From: Rhodosporidiobolus odoratus | Lineage: Eukaryota > Basidiomycota > Microbotryomycetes > Sporidiobolales > Sporidiobolaceae | DNA length: 64,000 nt | Direction: 5' to 3' | Assembly: GCA_034387635.1 (NCBI GenBank) | Contig: JAOANU010000016.1 | Coordinates: 310,001 to 374,000, forward strand | Part shown: piece after piece, positions 13,418 to 24,798 of the stretch | How the letters are laid out: each line of letters opens with the position of its first letter | How positions within the stretch are numbered: position 1 is the stretch's first letter | Notes under the pieces: model-generated | What the model was told of the DNA's origin: nothing | The model's input: the letters and a program-made list of their open reading frames with translations, nothing else | Database searches by the model: none | Made by a program: the position numbers and the translations under genes

Positions 13418-14836
13418 ATGCCCTTCAAGCCGCGTGTCAAGAAGCTCGACGTAGACCAGTCGTATCGATACACCTTCACCTGGGACCTCGAATTCGACAT
13501 CACCGACAAGACGCTGGACTTCAGAGCATACGCACCCGAGATTCCCCTGGCGGGGCAATGGGAGATATCATGTCAGTATGACGTGGACAGCGGATCTGTC
13601 GACATCTCAGTCAAGTACAATGACGACGTTGGACCCGAAGGTCTGTTTGGGCGATGCGTAGCCAGCAGCCTGGAGCTTTTCTGGCTCAACAGCGCTGGTG
13701 ATGCTACGTGCATATCAAGCACCGACTTCGATGACCCCCTGCCTCAGCGCGACCCCGACCCCGAACCTGACACAGGGGGGATATTTGACGGACAGGCTCT
13801 GGTTGTGTCTCCCGGCGACTGGGAAAAGGCGGGGATGAATCGGAAGGAAGATATCTACCCAGCAGGCATCGGTCGTATCGTTTCATTGTTGAGCTCGACA
13901 ACGGCTACCGCAGCTTAGACACCGCTCTGCGGCAAGCGAAGGCGTTGGGCCGGAAGGCGGCCGAAAGGATAGGCGGTAGGCAGCTGTCTGGCTTCCCTCT
14001 TCCCCAACGAAGATGTTAGTTGACCCATCCGCCATACAGGACAACACTTCGAACAGCTTCCCCACAACGTCCGTCTCTTCTTGCCGCGCGCTCACGCGAA
14101 TGGCGCGGAGCTCTGGGCCGGAGCCGAGCTTCTCTCCCGATCCTCCCCCTACCTCAAAGACCTTCTCGCGTCCGATTCTGCCGAATCTGTTCCTCGCCGG
14201 TCAAAGCGCGCGCGCGCTGTGGCATCAGTCTCCGACGCTAAGTCACAACAAGCCGAAGCCGACGTCAATGATTCGGACGACGAAACCGACGCTTTCCTCT
14301 TCTCCCGCTGTGCGCCCCCACTTGACAAATCATCGGAAGCCGACGATTTTTCCTTCCGCCAGACCACCATAACACAGACCGCCTTCTCCACCTACCACGC
14401 CATCCTTTTCTACTTGCTGACCGGGTTCATCCACTTCGCCCCTCTCTCTTCCACCTTCCCGCTTTCCGAGCCTCGTTCCGCCACTCGCGACGATTTCCTC
14501 GCCTCGAAGCTCGAAGTGATGCCAACCTACCTCTTCCTGCATCTGCCAAGTCCGCCGATCGCCTTGCCCACCTCCTCGAGCTCAAAAGACCTTCAGAAAA
14601 AATGCCTCGACGCCTTACAAGCTTCACTGAATCCTTTTAACGCCGCCGCCGAGCTCTTCAGCGACACCTCGGTCGCCTACGACGAGGTGCAGGAGGTCAT
14701 CCTCGTGTACGTGAAGGAGAACTGGACAGATGTGAAGAAAAGCGAGAGTTGGAAAGAAGCTGTCGGAAAGGCAGAGCGGAACGAGGTCCCAAGTGCGGTG
14801 GTGATGGCAGTGCTCCAGGCAGTTGCAGGGGCGTGA
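13418..14836 (+). CDS. BTB/POZ-domain protein, paralogue 1
   Basis: This is one of three related copies in the window (pseudogene at 21455-22807, gene at 27898-29600). The N-terminal part (MPFKPRVKKLDVDQSYRYTF, then WDLEFDITDKTLDF) resembles the substrate-binding half of MATH/BTB adaptors. A 67-nt intron (13973-14039) joins KAAERIG-G to QHFEQLPHNVRLF, where the BTB fold begins. Within it, GAELWAGAELLSRSSPYLKD is the typical 'hold, sit, become the target' BTB segment. The C-terminal half contains TAFSTYHAILFYLLTGFIHF and VAYDEVQEVILVYVKENW. BTB proteins commonly bridge targets to Cul3 ubiquitin ligases; that role is inferred. Between 14514 and 14592 a block of about 25 residues is read in a different frame from the one conserved in the other two copies (see findings). 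Confidence 0.8.
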
Positions 14837-15254
14837 AAAGTCCAGTCTGCCTTGACCCGCCCATCGCGCGATGCAAGGCATTTGGAAATAGAGCGACTGA
14901 TTATGGCTGCACCGTTATCGTACGCTAAGCTGAGACTTCAGAATGCTCATTCTCACGATTCCAGTTATCTGCTCTACCGACCTTCGGAAGAATGGACTGC
15001 AAGAGACGAGTAAGAGGACCGGCTCAGACCGGTTGCGATCAGAATACTCCGATACACACCCCGAGCCGAAAATGACGAGCCTCTTCCGGACGAGGCGATC
15101 CAAAGGGACTGCATCGGGTCGTGTTGTCGTCGACTGCTCTCTGCAAGTGGATCTTGCTCTTCCACCTTTACTCCCACCACTTGTCAGGCCGTCCGCCCCT
15201 GCAAAGTACCGGCGCAACCTTCGCTTCTACATCCCCACAACAAGCCCTCCACAG
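14837..15254. promoter_or_regulatory. Intergenic region upstream of the FAD oxidoreductase
   Basis: 418 bases between two genes on the same strand. No RNA gene or repeat was seen; it should hold the downstream promoter. Confidence 0.4.
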
Positions 15255-17885
15255 ATGGCACCCAAGCTACAGCAGAAGAAGCGCGTCCTCGTCGTTGGTG
15301 CTGGTGCAGCGGGCATGTCGTGCGCTGAGCAGCTCTCGCACCACCCGGACAAATTCGATGTTACCCTCGCGGAGGCGCAAGACTATTGCGGCGGACAGGT
15401 GCGATCCGATTCTTACTCTTCTCGCCCGCATGAGCTGACCCCGACCATTCCTGAGCAGGCTTTCTCTATCCCTATCGACGAGAAGAAGTACGGCGCACCG
15501 TGGATGAATCAGGGTGTCCAGGGGTGCGTTTCCTTTTTCTCGCTGTCGACAGCCTACGAGCAAAGGGCCACAAGCTCACGCTTTCCTCCATACATAGCGG
15601 TTCTTATATCTACCACCACACCTTCCACATGTTCAAGGAGCGCGGTACGCAGGCTGAGCCGTGCGTTACCTCTTTTCCGGCTTTCCTCTGTGCGCTGGAG
15701 AACTAATTGCTGACCTCGTGTTCCTCGCGCAGGGTCGACCTCGAAGTCTCTTTTGGCAAGGGCGAGCAGTTCTGGACGAACGTCTTCCCGACCACGTTGC
15801 TCGACAAGCATGCAAAGGAGATCAAGCGATTCAAGTGGGTGATGAAGTTTATGCGGTGGTTTGAGTTGGTCTGTACGTACCTGTTCTTCTCGCGGCTAGG
15901 CACATGTACTGCTTGAGTTGTCCGTTTACGGTCTTGCCCGCCATAGTCGCCCTCATCCCGATCAAGGTCTCCCTCAAGATGTTCTTCTTCTCCGACGAGC
16001 AAGTCCCCGTCCCTTTGATCCTTATCTCGGAGCTTTTTGGCTGACCTTGGACGTCACACAGGTTCATGACTCACATGATCTACCCTTCGCTTGCCCTTTT
16101 CCTCGGTACCGGCAATGCTACCCCCGACCTTCCCAGTATCAGTATGCTTTCCCCCGCTTATCCGCTCTCAACCACGCCTGCACTGATGCATGAACCTTTC
16201 GTAGTGATGGAGCGTCTCTTCACCTCACCTACCTATGGCATGTGTAAGTCTTCCCGCTGTTTTTCCCTCTCGAATTCACAGGCTCAACCTCTTCTGTCTC
16301 GCAGGGTACCCCGTCGACGACAAGTCCCTCGTCTCCAACAAGCCCCCGATGGTCGTCTTCCCCGAAGAGAGCAAATTCTACACCGATTGGCAGCACACCC
16401 TCGAGTCCCGCGGCGTCAAAGTCCGACTCAACACTGAAGTCGTGCGCGTCATCGAACGTTCGTCGAAGCGAGTCAGGGTCGTTACTCGCGGAAGGAGGCC
16501 TCAGCCGGATCATCACAACCCTGTCGGTGCTGATCAGGATCTGCCCGAGCACGAGGAAGAGTATGATGAGCTTGTGTTGTGTGTGTTGGCCGACACTGCG
16601 AAGATTATGCTTGGAGAGCAGGCGAGGTGGGTCGAGAAGAGAGTGTTGGGGAACACCAAGTGGTCTGACGATGTCACCGTCACTCACAACGATACCGAGT
16701 ATATGAAGGTGAGCAGCTTTGCCTTTCATCTCTTCCACCCTGCTCGCCAATTCTGCCCCTATCTGGTCGTGGTGCTGACATTCACAACGGTCCATAGAAA
16801 TGGTACACCGTGGACTTCCCCAACGAGACTGCTGTCAGGAAACTCGGGGACCGCGACGAGTCGGAGCGATACGAGAACGGAAAGAAGGCTTTCAACCCGT
16901 GCGTCTTCCATCAGCCTGCTCTCCCTTCATGTCCGCGGCCCTCGGTGTATAGCTTACTCACCTTCTTGTCTGCAGGATGTACCTTATCAAGCAGAACCCC
17001 GGTGATGCGAGGAAGCTCGAAATGTACGCTCTTTTCTGCATTCACGGTCTACCTTCTACGATACAGTTCTGACGCGAGCTCGCTTCGTCGAGACAGGTGC
17101 TTCGATTGCAGCGCCTTCCAGTATCAACTCAACCAGGACGCGCCCTTCGAGGACCACGTCTTCCAGGTAAGTTTTCCTCGTCTTCCGGCCTTCTCAATTG
17201 GCTAAATACCCCTTCCTGTTCGTGTGAGCTGACTCGCCGCCCCCTGCCCTCAGACTATCTTCCTGAACACGGAGCACAAGAAATTCTGGTCGAAGGAAGA
17301 GATCAACAAGGACAAGATCATCGCGTGCGTTCCCACTGCTGACTCTTTTTACTTCTTCTCCCTACGCTGTGACTTATGATCTGCTCTCTCTGATCACAGT
17401 GAGCACTGGTGGCACCAGCTTTGCCACTCGTGGACCCACTACGCCTTTGTCGTACCCTGGATGTGGCTGCTGCAGGGTAAGAAGAAGGTCAGGTTCGCGG
17501 CGGCTTGGACTTTGGTCAACGCACAGTACGTCTCTTCTCCTGATATGCCCGTTACCCTGACATCCCCGTCGTAGTCTACGCCGTCATTTCGCCTTCGCCG
17601 CTCTCCATCTCCTTCTCGCCCCCGTGGTCGCAAGTTGCCAGTACTCACCTTGCTCTCCTGTCGCAGCGAACTTGCCGTCATCTCTGGTATGGCTGCTGCC
17701 TACTCTCTCGGCGCCAGCTACCCCGAAGAACTCGAAGAGGACGACTTTGCACTCCTTTGCTTCCGACTTTACTTGCTCTTGAACCACCGCATGTGGTACA
17801 GTGCGTGCCTTTCCCTCCCTGCTCTGGTTAGCAGCACATTGACGCTGTCATCTTCCGAGCAGAGAAGGGCAGTCACCGAAAGTAA
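15255..17885 (+). CDS. FAD/NAD(P)-binding oxidoreductase (amine-oxidase-like)
   Basis: The N-terminus MAPKLQQKKRVLVVGAGAAG carries the dinucleotide-binding GxGxxG in the first 20 residues, followed by a second-strand acidic residue (TLAEAQ), the FAD Rossmann pattern. Next come GAPWMNQGVQGGSYIYHHTF and MFKERGTQAEPVDLEVSFG. A hydrophobic stretch (LIPIKVSLKMFFF) may be membrane-associated. The body contains SPTYGMWYPVDDKSLVSNKP, then VKVRLNTEVVRVIERSSKRV. The C-terminal part has HSWTHYAFVVPWMWLLQGKK and MAAAYSLGASYPEELEEDDF. The last intron joins NHRMWY to a short KGSHRK tail ending at 17885. About ten short introns are needed. Substrate and pathway are unknown to me; the assignment is to the fold, not to a reaction. 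Confidence 0.85.
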
Positions 17886-18533
17886 AGGACACGACGCAGG
17901 GGCGGAAAGGACAGTTGCGAACTTGGTTGGCAGGATGGAGTCGAGCGGGTCCGGAGGAGCTGAGGAGGACGCAAAGGCGCATGTACATAGTGCTTGTAAG
18001 ACGATACGTTCTTAGCTCGGTGATTGAACAGCGTCGAGGGTCAATAGCACGGCCGCATTGTTCGCTCGCGACTTTTCCAGGCGGGTTTTCCTGCTTCCAT
18101 ACCTGCCGGCCGTACCGAAGCGTTCGCTACGTGCACACAGACCGCGCTAAATGAAGTAGCGCTGTCCCGGTGTGCCACTCCGTACCGGCAGCTGCCTGTG
18201 CCGTTGCACCGTTTCCTCACTTCAACTGGTTCCTATTACGATTTCTCCCTTCGTGCCAGACCACGCTCGACACTCTCCTGCCAGATTCACATACCAAGGC
18301 AGCTTGTGTGAAGCCTCCTCGAGCCTACGCCTGTCCATTAACACCGCTCATTCGCCATCTATTATACTTCCCCGCTCTCGCCTTCGCAAACTTCTGTTGA
18401 CCCGCTCTCGCTCTTCTCGTATCGCTCAAATCGATCCGGACCTCGAAGGAACCGCGTTCGATAGAGATACAAGACTCATCAACGCGGCCTCTATTCCCGC
18501 CAACCGGATCAACCACTCCCTCCCTCGCACGCC
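17886..18533. other. Intergenic region upstream of the mitochondrial carrier
   Basis: 648 bases with short ORFs only. It is pyrimidine-rich just before the carrier start, as expected for a fungal promoter or 5' leader. No RNA gene was seen. Confidence 0.4.
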
Positions 18534-19853
18534 ATGGAACCAGTCAACACCTCTCCCGACCTCGTACACCTCAATGCACGCAAGCAGCCATCTACAACTG
18601 CGTCTCTCATCGCCGGATCAGCCGGTGGAATGGCCCAAGTCATATCCGGCAACCCTCTCGACGTCCTCAAAACGCGCGCCCAACTCGCCAAGCCGGGTCA
18701 GTTCAAGGGTACCCTCGATATCGCCATGCAGACCCTCAAGAACGAGGGAGCGCTAGCGTTCTACAAGGGAGTCACTCCCCCTTTAGTCGGAATCGCCGCC
18801 GTCAACTCCCTGCTTTTCGCCTCGAACGCGGCGGCTAGGCGATTGATCTCGCCCTTTCCGGATCTTTCGATCGGTCAAGTCGCCCTGGCGGGTGCTATGG
18901 CAGGTGCGGCTCAGGCGGTGCTGGCATCACCGGTCGAGATGTTCAAGGTGCGCTTTTGCTTTTCTATTTTTGAACTTGTGGATGCTGATCCGCCTCGGGA
19001 GTACAGGTGCGACTGCAAGCGCAGTACGGTCCCAATCCAAAACGGCTGAGGGACATTGTCGGAGAGATGTATGGCAAGTACGGCTGGCGACATGGCATTA
19101 TGAGGGGATACTGGGTGCGTTCCCTCTTCCTTCTCCTTCGATTCCCTGGCTGAATTCAGGACGCGCTCTCGCAGATCACGTTCGTTCGAGAGATTCCTGC
19201 GTATGCTGGCTTTTACGCTGGATACGAGTACACCAAGCGGTCATTCCAGAAGAACCTGGGGCAGACCTCCTTGCCGGTATGGGCAACTCTGACCGCTGGA
19301 GGCGTCGGTGGCCTGGCGTACTGGATTGCTTGGTACGGAAGCATTCCTCTCAACCCTTATCTTCTCAGCTGATCTTGGTCCCCTGCAGCTACCCGCTGGG
19401 TATTTCCTTCTCTCACCTCTGTCCCCTTCGCGCCTGACACCGCTTCACTCTGCAGACGTGGTGAAGTCACGAGTACAGAATGCCGAACTCCCGCCTCGAG
19501 GGCCGAGCTACATCGTCGATACTTTCCGGACAATGTACCAACAGCAAGGCGCGAAGGCTTTTACCGCCGGTCTTACCCCTACCTGTGCGTACTACTCTTC
19601 AGCGCTATCTTCACGCTGCCGTACTGACGGGTGCGTCGTCTGCAGTGCTCCGAGCGTACGCTTCTCACCCATTGCGATTTTCGCGAAGCTTGCTTACCGT
19701 GATTTTCTACTACAGGGTCCCCGCTGCTGCCTCTACAGTAAGTACCACTCCCTCGTTCGCGGTGCCAGACTCATGCTAACGAACACTCTGCCCGCAGTTT
19801 GTTGCATACGAGCTCGCCATGGAGTTTCTGCAGAACAACACCTCATTGTGAAA
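18534..19853 (+). CDS. Mitochondrial carrier family (SLC25) transporter
   Basis: Carriers of this family move metabolites across the inner mitochondrial membrane. The three tandem repeats are marked by the P-x-[DE]-x-x-[KR] signatures NPLDVLKTR, SPVEMFKVR and YPLDVVKSR. Each is followed by the usual acidic/aromatic partner block, for example GALAFYKGVTPPLVGIAAVN. The third repeat ends RTMYQQQGAKAFTAGLTPTL and the protein closes with VAYELAMEFLQNNTSL. Residues before the first repeat (MEPVNTSPDLVHLNARKQPS) form a short polar leader without an obvious cleavable presequence, which is normal for carriers. About six introns are needed. The substrate is not decided: the sequence is compatible with the amino-acid/carnitine-type branch, but I cannot choose. 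Confidence 0.9.
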
Positions 19854-20117
19854 ACGTCTTTTGCGCCACTCCTTACCATTATGCAGCTCGCCCGCCAACG
19901 TGTGCAAGCCAGGACCCGAACGTCGGAGAGAGGGCTACCTCCACATGCCCGAGCTAGCGCAACCCCGAGTTAGTGGGGACGAACGCCGCGGGTGGATGCC
20001 TACTGAACAGGGGTCAGCCAAAAGTAACGGGCTGTTTTCGTTTAGGCTGCCTTGTTCTCCCATTTACCCACTTGCTTTCTCTTTGACGTGCTACTTTCTT
20101 GTGCTGTTTTGTCCACG

Positions 20118-21118
20118 ATGGCGTCGGCGGATTCGCCATACGCCAAGGTTGTCAAAGTTTGTTCGCCGTGTCACTCTCGCAAAGTGAGCCCTTTCCTCTT
20201 TAACGCGTTCCACTTCGCTCAGCATACCTACGATCTCGGTGGACGCTGCTGACATTTCTCCTATCTTTTTTAGGTCAATTCATGTCGATTCCAACTCTTT
20301 GCCCCACCATACTGACCTTGCTCCCTTGTTCCTCGCCATCCTCCGTCCTCCTGCAGGTCTCTTGCGACCTCGTGCGCCCGACCTGCGGCGCTTGCGTCAA
20401 GTACAGCAAGCACCGGCCCGACCACGTCTGCACCTACGGTCCCGACGCTGCTCAGCCGGGTGAGAGCAAAGTACGAAGGACGCCGGAGGATCTGCTCTGG
20501 GAAGACAAGGGAGGGAAGGGGAAGGGAGCTTCGTTGTTACCGGCAAGGACGAGAGCTGAAGCAAGGGCGTTGGCGGCGCTGGGAGTTGATGACGAGGATG
20601 GGCGCAAGGTTGAGAAGGCCGACGAGGTCGAGGGCCAAAGTGTGTTCTCTTATGGCGTTCGCTCCCCGCAATATCGAAGGATGACCGTTTTGCGACCAGT
20701 TGAGCCGCCTGTCCTGCCAGTCATCAAGCGCCGTCAAGTCTGCCACTCGCGTCCGACCACCTTCGCGCCTTTCCCTCTGGCTCTTCCCTCCCTGCCTCGC
20801 GCCATCACCCCTCCACCTTCTCCCGTCACACCCGTTACGCCCGTCACGCCCTACTTCACCTCGGTCTTTGCCCCGACACCGTCTCCGGAGCTCTGCTCCC
20901 CTCCCGTCCTTTCACCGCGCCCTTCAAGCGGTCTTCGCCGCCCCTCCTTCCCGGATCACGCCACCCTTTTCGATCCCGCTTTCCTCGCCGCACAGCGCTC
21001 GTTCGCTAGGTTGAGTGTCTCGCCCCCGTCCACGAGCGGCGGGTCGGGTTTGATCTCGACCGCTGCGCCGCTCGACCTCTCAGACGACTTTGGCGCCATT
21101 TTCTCTTTCAATGCATAA
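20118..21118 (+). CDS. Zn(II)2Cys6 fungal transcription factor
   Basis: The Zn2Cys6 cluster lies at the very N-terminus: MASADSPYAKVVKVCSPCHS, then RKVSCDLVRPTCGACVKYSK and HRPDHVCTY. It supplies six cysteines in the order C-x2-C-x6-C-x6-C-x2-C-x11-C, the DNA-binding binuclear cluster found only in fungi. A 173-nt intron (20184-20356) interrupts the cluster between its second and third cysteines; an in-frame alternative split within that stretch cannot be excluded. The rest is a charged linker and a Pro/Ser/Thr-rich tail (PSPVTPVTPVTPYF) ending DLSDDFGAIFSFNA. The protein is short (about 270 residues) and lacks the middle regulatory domain of large family members. Target genes are unknown. 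Confidence 0.88.
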
Positions 21119-21454
21119 TGATCTTTGTTCTTTCCTCGCCACTCCTCATTCCTTCCAATCCTTCTTCGTTTTCATCTGTGCATCAGTCATGTTTTGTGCT
21201 TCGTGCCTTTTCCTCCACCAGTCATTTCTCTCTCTCTCCTTTCCCATTCACTCATTACCACTCGATGCGCATCTGATGCTTGTTTCCCTGCCTCTTCCTT
21301 CCTCTCGTTCAAATCCATTCTCTGTAGCCTTCTCTGCCTGTCTGTAGCATCCTCACCGATGTGTAAGCTATCACGCGACTTTCCCTTCAATACCTCGCGC
21401 AACGCTTTAAGAGTGCCTCATCCAGAAAACCTCGCGAAGAATGACAGCAACACT
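21119..21454. other. Convergent 3' region
   Basis: 336 bases, pyrimidine-rich, between the Zn2Cys6 gene and the converging BTB pseudogene. Nothing recognisable. Confidence 0.4.
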
Positions 21455-22807
21455 TCAGACAAACGCTACAGCGTTCAAGACCCCCAGCAGGAGCGAGCTT
21501 GGCACTTCATCGCGGGCCGCCTTGTCCATCTGCTGCTTCCAACCCTTCGTTTCCTTGATCGCGACCCAGTTTTCCTTCACAAAGTGGAGGACCACGGCTC
21601 TCACTTCGTCATACGCAACTGAAGTGTCGCTGAAGAGCTCAGTAGCGGCTGAGGCGAAGGTGAGCGAGGTCCGGAAGGCGTCGAGGCATTCCTCCTGTAG
21701 CTCTTTTGAGCTCGAAAAGGTGAGCAAGGCGATAGGCGGACTTGGCAGAGCCGGGAAGAGGTAGTTTGGCATCACTCTTGAGCTTCGAGGCGAGGAAATC
21801 GTTGCGAGTGGCGAAACAAGGTTCGGAAAGCGGAAAAGAGGAGGCTAGAGGTGCGGAGTGGATGAACCCGGTCTGCATGCAGAGAAGGATGGCGTGGTAG
21901 GTGGAGAAGGTGGTTTGTGTTATCGTTATTTGGCGGAAGGAAAGATTGTCGGCTTCGGATAATTGGTTTAGTTTTGCGGGTAAACGCGAAAAGAAGAAAG
22001 CGTCGGTTTTGCTATCTGAATCGTCGAAGTCGGCTTCGGCTTGTTCTGCTTGAGCATCGACGATTGATGCCACGGTGCATGCGCGCTTTGAACGGCAAGT
22101 CAACAGATTCGGCGAAATCAGATACGAGAAGGTCTTTGAGGTAGGGGGAAGCCCGGGAGAGAAGGTCGGTTTGGGCCCAGAGCTCGGCACCGCCTTCGCA
22201 TGCGTGAGCAAAGAAGAGGCGGACATTGTGCGGAACTTGCTGGCGGTGGAGACCTGCTAGCACATGAGGCGGCATGTCAGCCGTGAGACAGAGGGAGGAA
22301 AGGGACTACGCACCAGACGACCTTCGCGCCAAGCCTAAGGCGAGCACGTCTGCGCTGTCATTAGCTGCATCAGTCCTAGAATAACCTTGTTCGAGCGTGC
22401 AAACAAAGCGACAGGAGCGATGCATCTCTGGCACCTAAGCGCCGTCCCATTCTTGAGCGATCTGCTCCCGCTTTGCTGGGGTGACATTCAGCTCACGGCC
22501 CCCGTAGGTATCTTGTGTCGATGGGTCGAGCTCAGGCAGAGGTGTGACGGCGAAGATTACGCGACTCATAGTATAGCATTCGGAACGTTCATCCGCTTAG
22601 AAAAGCTCGCAGGTATTCTTGACACAGTGTCCCAAATGTCCCTCCTCGACATCGTCGCCATGCTTGACAGCGACGGACACGTGACCCGGTCGTCGGCAGA
22701 CTTCGAGAGCCCACTGTTCGGCGAGCGGCACTGTATTGCCGCGAGGCTTTGCACAAAATCGAGGGACTCGTCGGTGATGTCGAAGTCGATGTCCCAGGAG
22801 AGCACAA
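21455..22807 (-). pseudogene. Broken BTB/POZ paralogue 2
   Basis: The sequence parallels BTB gene 1 along its length but in several frames. From the 5' side, LSWDIDFDITDESLDF is followed in another frame by LAEQWALEVCRRPGHVSVAV. The BTB segment VPHNVRLFFAHACEGGAELW ... RASPYLKDLLVSDFAES is open. One extra base near 22100 then shifts the frame to VASIVDAQAEQAEADFDDSD ... TTFSTYHAILL, and a second shift near 21715-21730 leads to ELQEECLDAFRTSL ... VAYDEVRAVVLHFVKENW. The shifts are at places where gene 1 has one base fewer, so introns do not explain them easily. This copy is most simply a pseudogene with at least three disruptions. Confidence 0.8.
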
Positions 22808-23143
22808 ATCGCTAAGAGTGATTGATTGCGAGCTTCGTGACGCTGCACTTGCTAGACATGGCGGAGAAGGCGAGCAGGGACGAGAGCGAACGATTGATCA
22901 TGATGTACTCCGAAGCCCGGCGACAGCGAGACGAGCTGCCAGCAACAATTGGGGGGAGAGGTTTCCGAGACTGGGATGGTGAACGTACTTGTACACTGGC
23001 GATTGCGCAACGGCGGACCGGTAAAGTGCTGATCGAGGTTAGCAATCTGCGTTCAAGAACTATGCGGCGGCCGGCGGGTGACAACCTCTTGCTTCTGTTT
23101 CCCTCTCTTATACACCCCTGGTCCGCTTGATTCTACTTTCGAC
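22808..23143. other. Intergenic region
   Basis: 336 bases between the pseudogene's 5' side and the DsbA-fold gene. It must hold the latter's promoter; no RNA gene or repeat was seen. Confidence 0.35.
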
Positions 23144-24451
23144 ATGGCTCTGGCTCCTCAGTTTGCGACCCACCGCCTCGGTTCACCCTCCGCTTTGCAC
23201 ACCCTCGAGCACGCCTTTATCTCCTCCCATCTCCTCGTCATTTGGGCTATGCACGAGACTGACCTGTAGGGGCACATACAGATTCTTCCTCGACATCATC
23301 TGCCCGTAAGCTACCCGTCCGAACCTAAGAGTCCAAGTCCGCCCAGCTTAGCCTTTTCCTTCTTGCAGATTTTCCGGGAAACAGTGGAAAGGCGTTCGCG
23401 AACACCTGCTTCCGCTTATCGAGAGGGACGAGACCGTCGCCAAGCATCTGCAGATCATCATTCGCCAGGTAAGCTGCTTTGCTGCCTGTCCGTCTGCTTT
23501 CCCCGCTAGTCTTCCTTTTCTCCTCGATTTCTGTTTCTTCTCTCGCGCGGTTCTGCACCCCGCAGATCATCTGCCTTCATCCTTGTCATCCTTTCTGTGA
23601 GACCTGACTTTCGTTCCATCCTGCAGGTCCCTCAGCCTTGGCATGCCTCGTCGACCCTCGTGCACGAAGCCGCTCTCGGGGTCAGCAAGACTCTGGTAGA
23701 CGGCGGCGCCTCCTTCCAGGACAAGGACGTCGCTGCTCGCTTCCAGCAATTCTTCTCCAAGCTGATTGATGGACAGGAGGTACGCTTTCCGATCCGGGGC
23801 CCTGCCATTTCCTTCTTCCAGACTTGTTGTCTAAGCTCTGACAACACGCAGGCCTTTTACGACGAGCCTACCGCTCAAGAGACTCCTAACGACACCCGCG
23901 CTCGTCTGGCTGATATTGCCGCCACAATCGAAGGCGTTGATCGCGACGCGTTCCTCAAGGCTGTTTCCCCAGGCAAGGGCAATGGCGGCACGTCCGTAAG
24001 TCCGGATCTTTTCCCCTTGGCCATCTCAGCCCGCTTCTCAACCTGAGATTGATCTTGTACACTATGGTCTATGTGTGCACCCCGACTCTCTTCTCCCTAC
24101 TACCGCTGCTTTGCCCCGATTTGGCGTGTAATGTTCTCATCCCGCAGGTTACCTCCGACCTCAAGCTGCAGATCAAGTATCACCGCACGCGTGGTGTTCA
24201 TGTCACTCCCACTGTCGCGCTGGACGGACTTGTCGAGCCGTCCATCAGCTCGTCGTTCTCGGGCGACGACTGGAAGAAATTCCTCGAGGAGTATGTTCCT
24301 TTCGTTCCCGCTCATTGACTCTCCTCCATCCGGTCTTCCGACCCCCTCCTGAACTCCTTGCTGACGCTGACAACGCTATGCGGGGCATAAGCGCTGTTCG
24401 CTGATCACTCGTCTTTGCAGGAAAATCCTTCCCGCCGGCTACAAGCTATGA
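23144..24451 (+). CDS. DsbA-like thioredoxin-fold protein
   Basis: The N-terminus MALAPQFATHRLGSPSALHT matches the start I know for small fungal thioredoxin-fold proteins, followed by YRFFLDIICPFSGKQWKGV, where the CPFS motif takes the active-site place (CxxC reduced to one cysteine). Later exons read QVPQPWHASSTLVHEAALGV, SFQDKDVAARFQQFFSKLID, RLADIAATIEGVDRDAFLKA and HRTRGVHVTPTVALDGLVEP, where the TP of the cis-Pro loop is visible. It closes EEKILPAGYKL at 24451. The single cysteine argues for a glutathione-type or isomerase role rather than a disulfide oxidase; that is inference. About five introns; the junction of exons 1 and 2 (around 23180-23270) is uncertain because no strong donor is obvious. 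Confidence 0.78.
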
Positions 24452-24798
24452 GCCATCATCTCGCTGCAGTATCTTCCTCTTCCGTTGCCTTCCTTGTTCA
24501 TCAGTGTGTCTTGTCCCTGATCGACGGATCTGAGTGTTGCCTTGAAATCACATGTAACAATGGAAGTGCTTGATTCGCATCCGGCTTTCACAGTGGGCAG
24601 AGGGATGCGCGCGCCGAGGTTATTTCTGCTGAGGTAGCGGACTCAGCGAGTAAAAGCTGTCAAGGACCAGTGCGCTTGTAAGCGTGAGCTGCGTCATAGA
24701 GTCGCTCTCTCCGCTCCACATTTCTTTCCTTCCTCTTCACTCCACGTCGCTTTCCTCGCTCAGCTCTTCAACGCCGGCTTTCTGACGGACCCATCACT
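24452..24798. other. Intergenic region upstream of RNF5-like gene
   Basis: 347 bases between two genes on the same strand. Pyrimidine-rich before the start at 24799; nothing else seen. Confidence 0.4.

Noticed and set aside
14015..14039. Ultra-short 25-nt intron GTTAGT...CAG in BTB gene 1
   Set aside because: It would create an in-frame stop. A normal 67-nt intron starting at 13973 gives the right phase, with GTTAGTTGACC serving only as the branch region.
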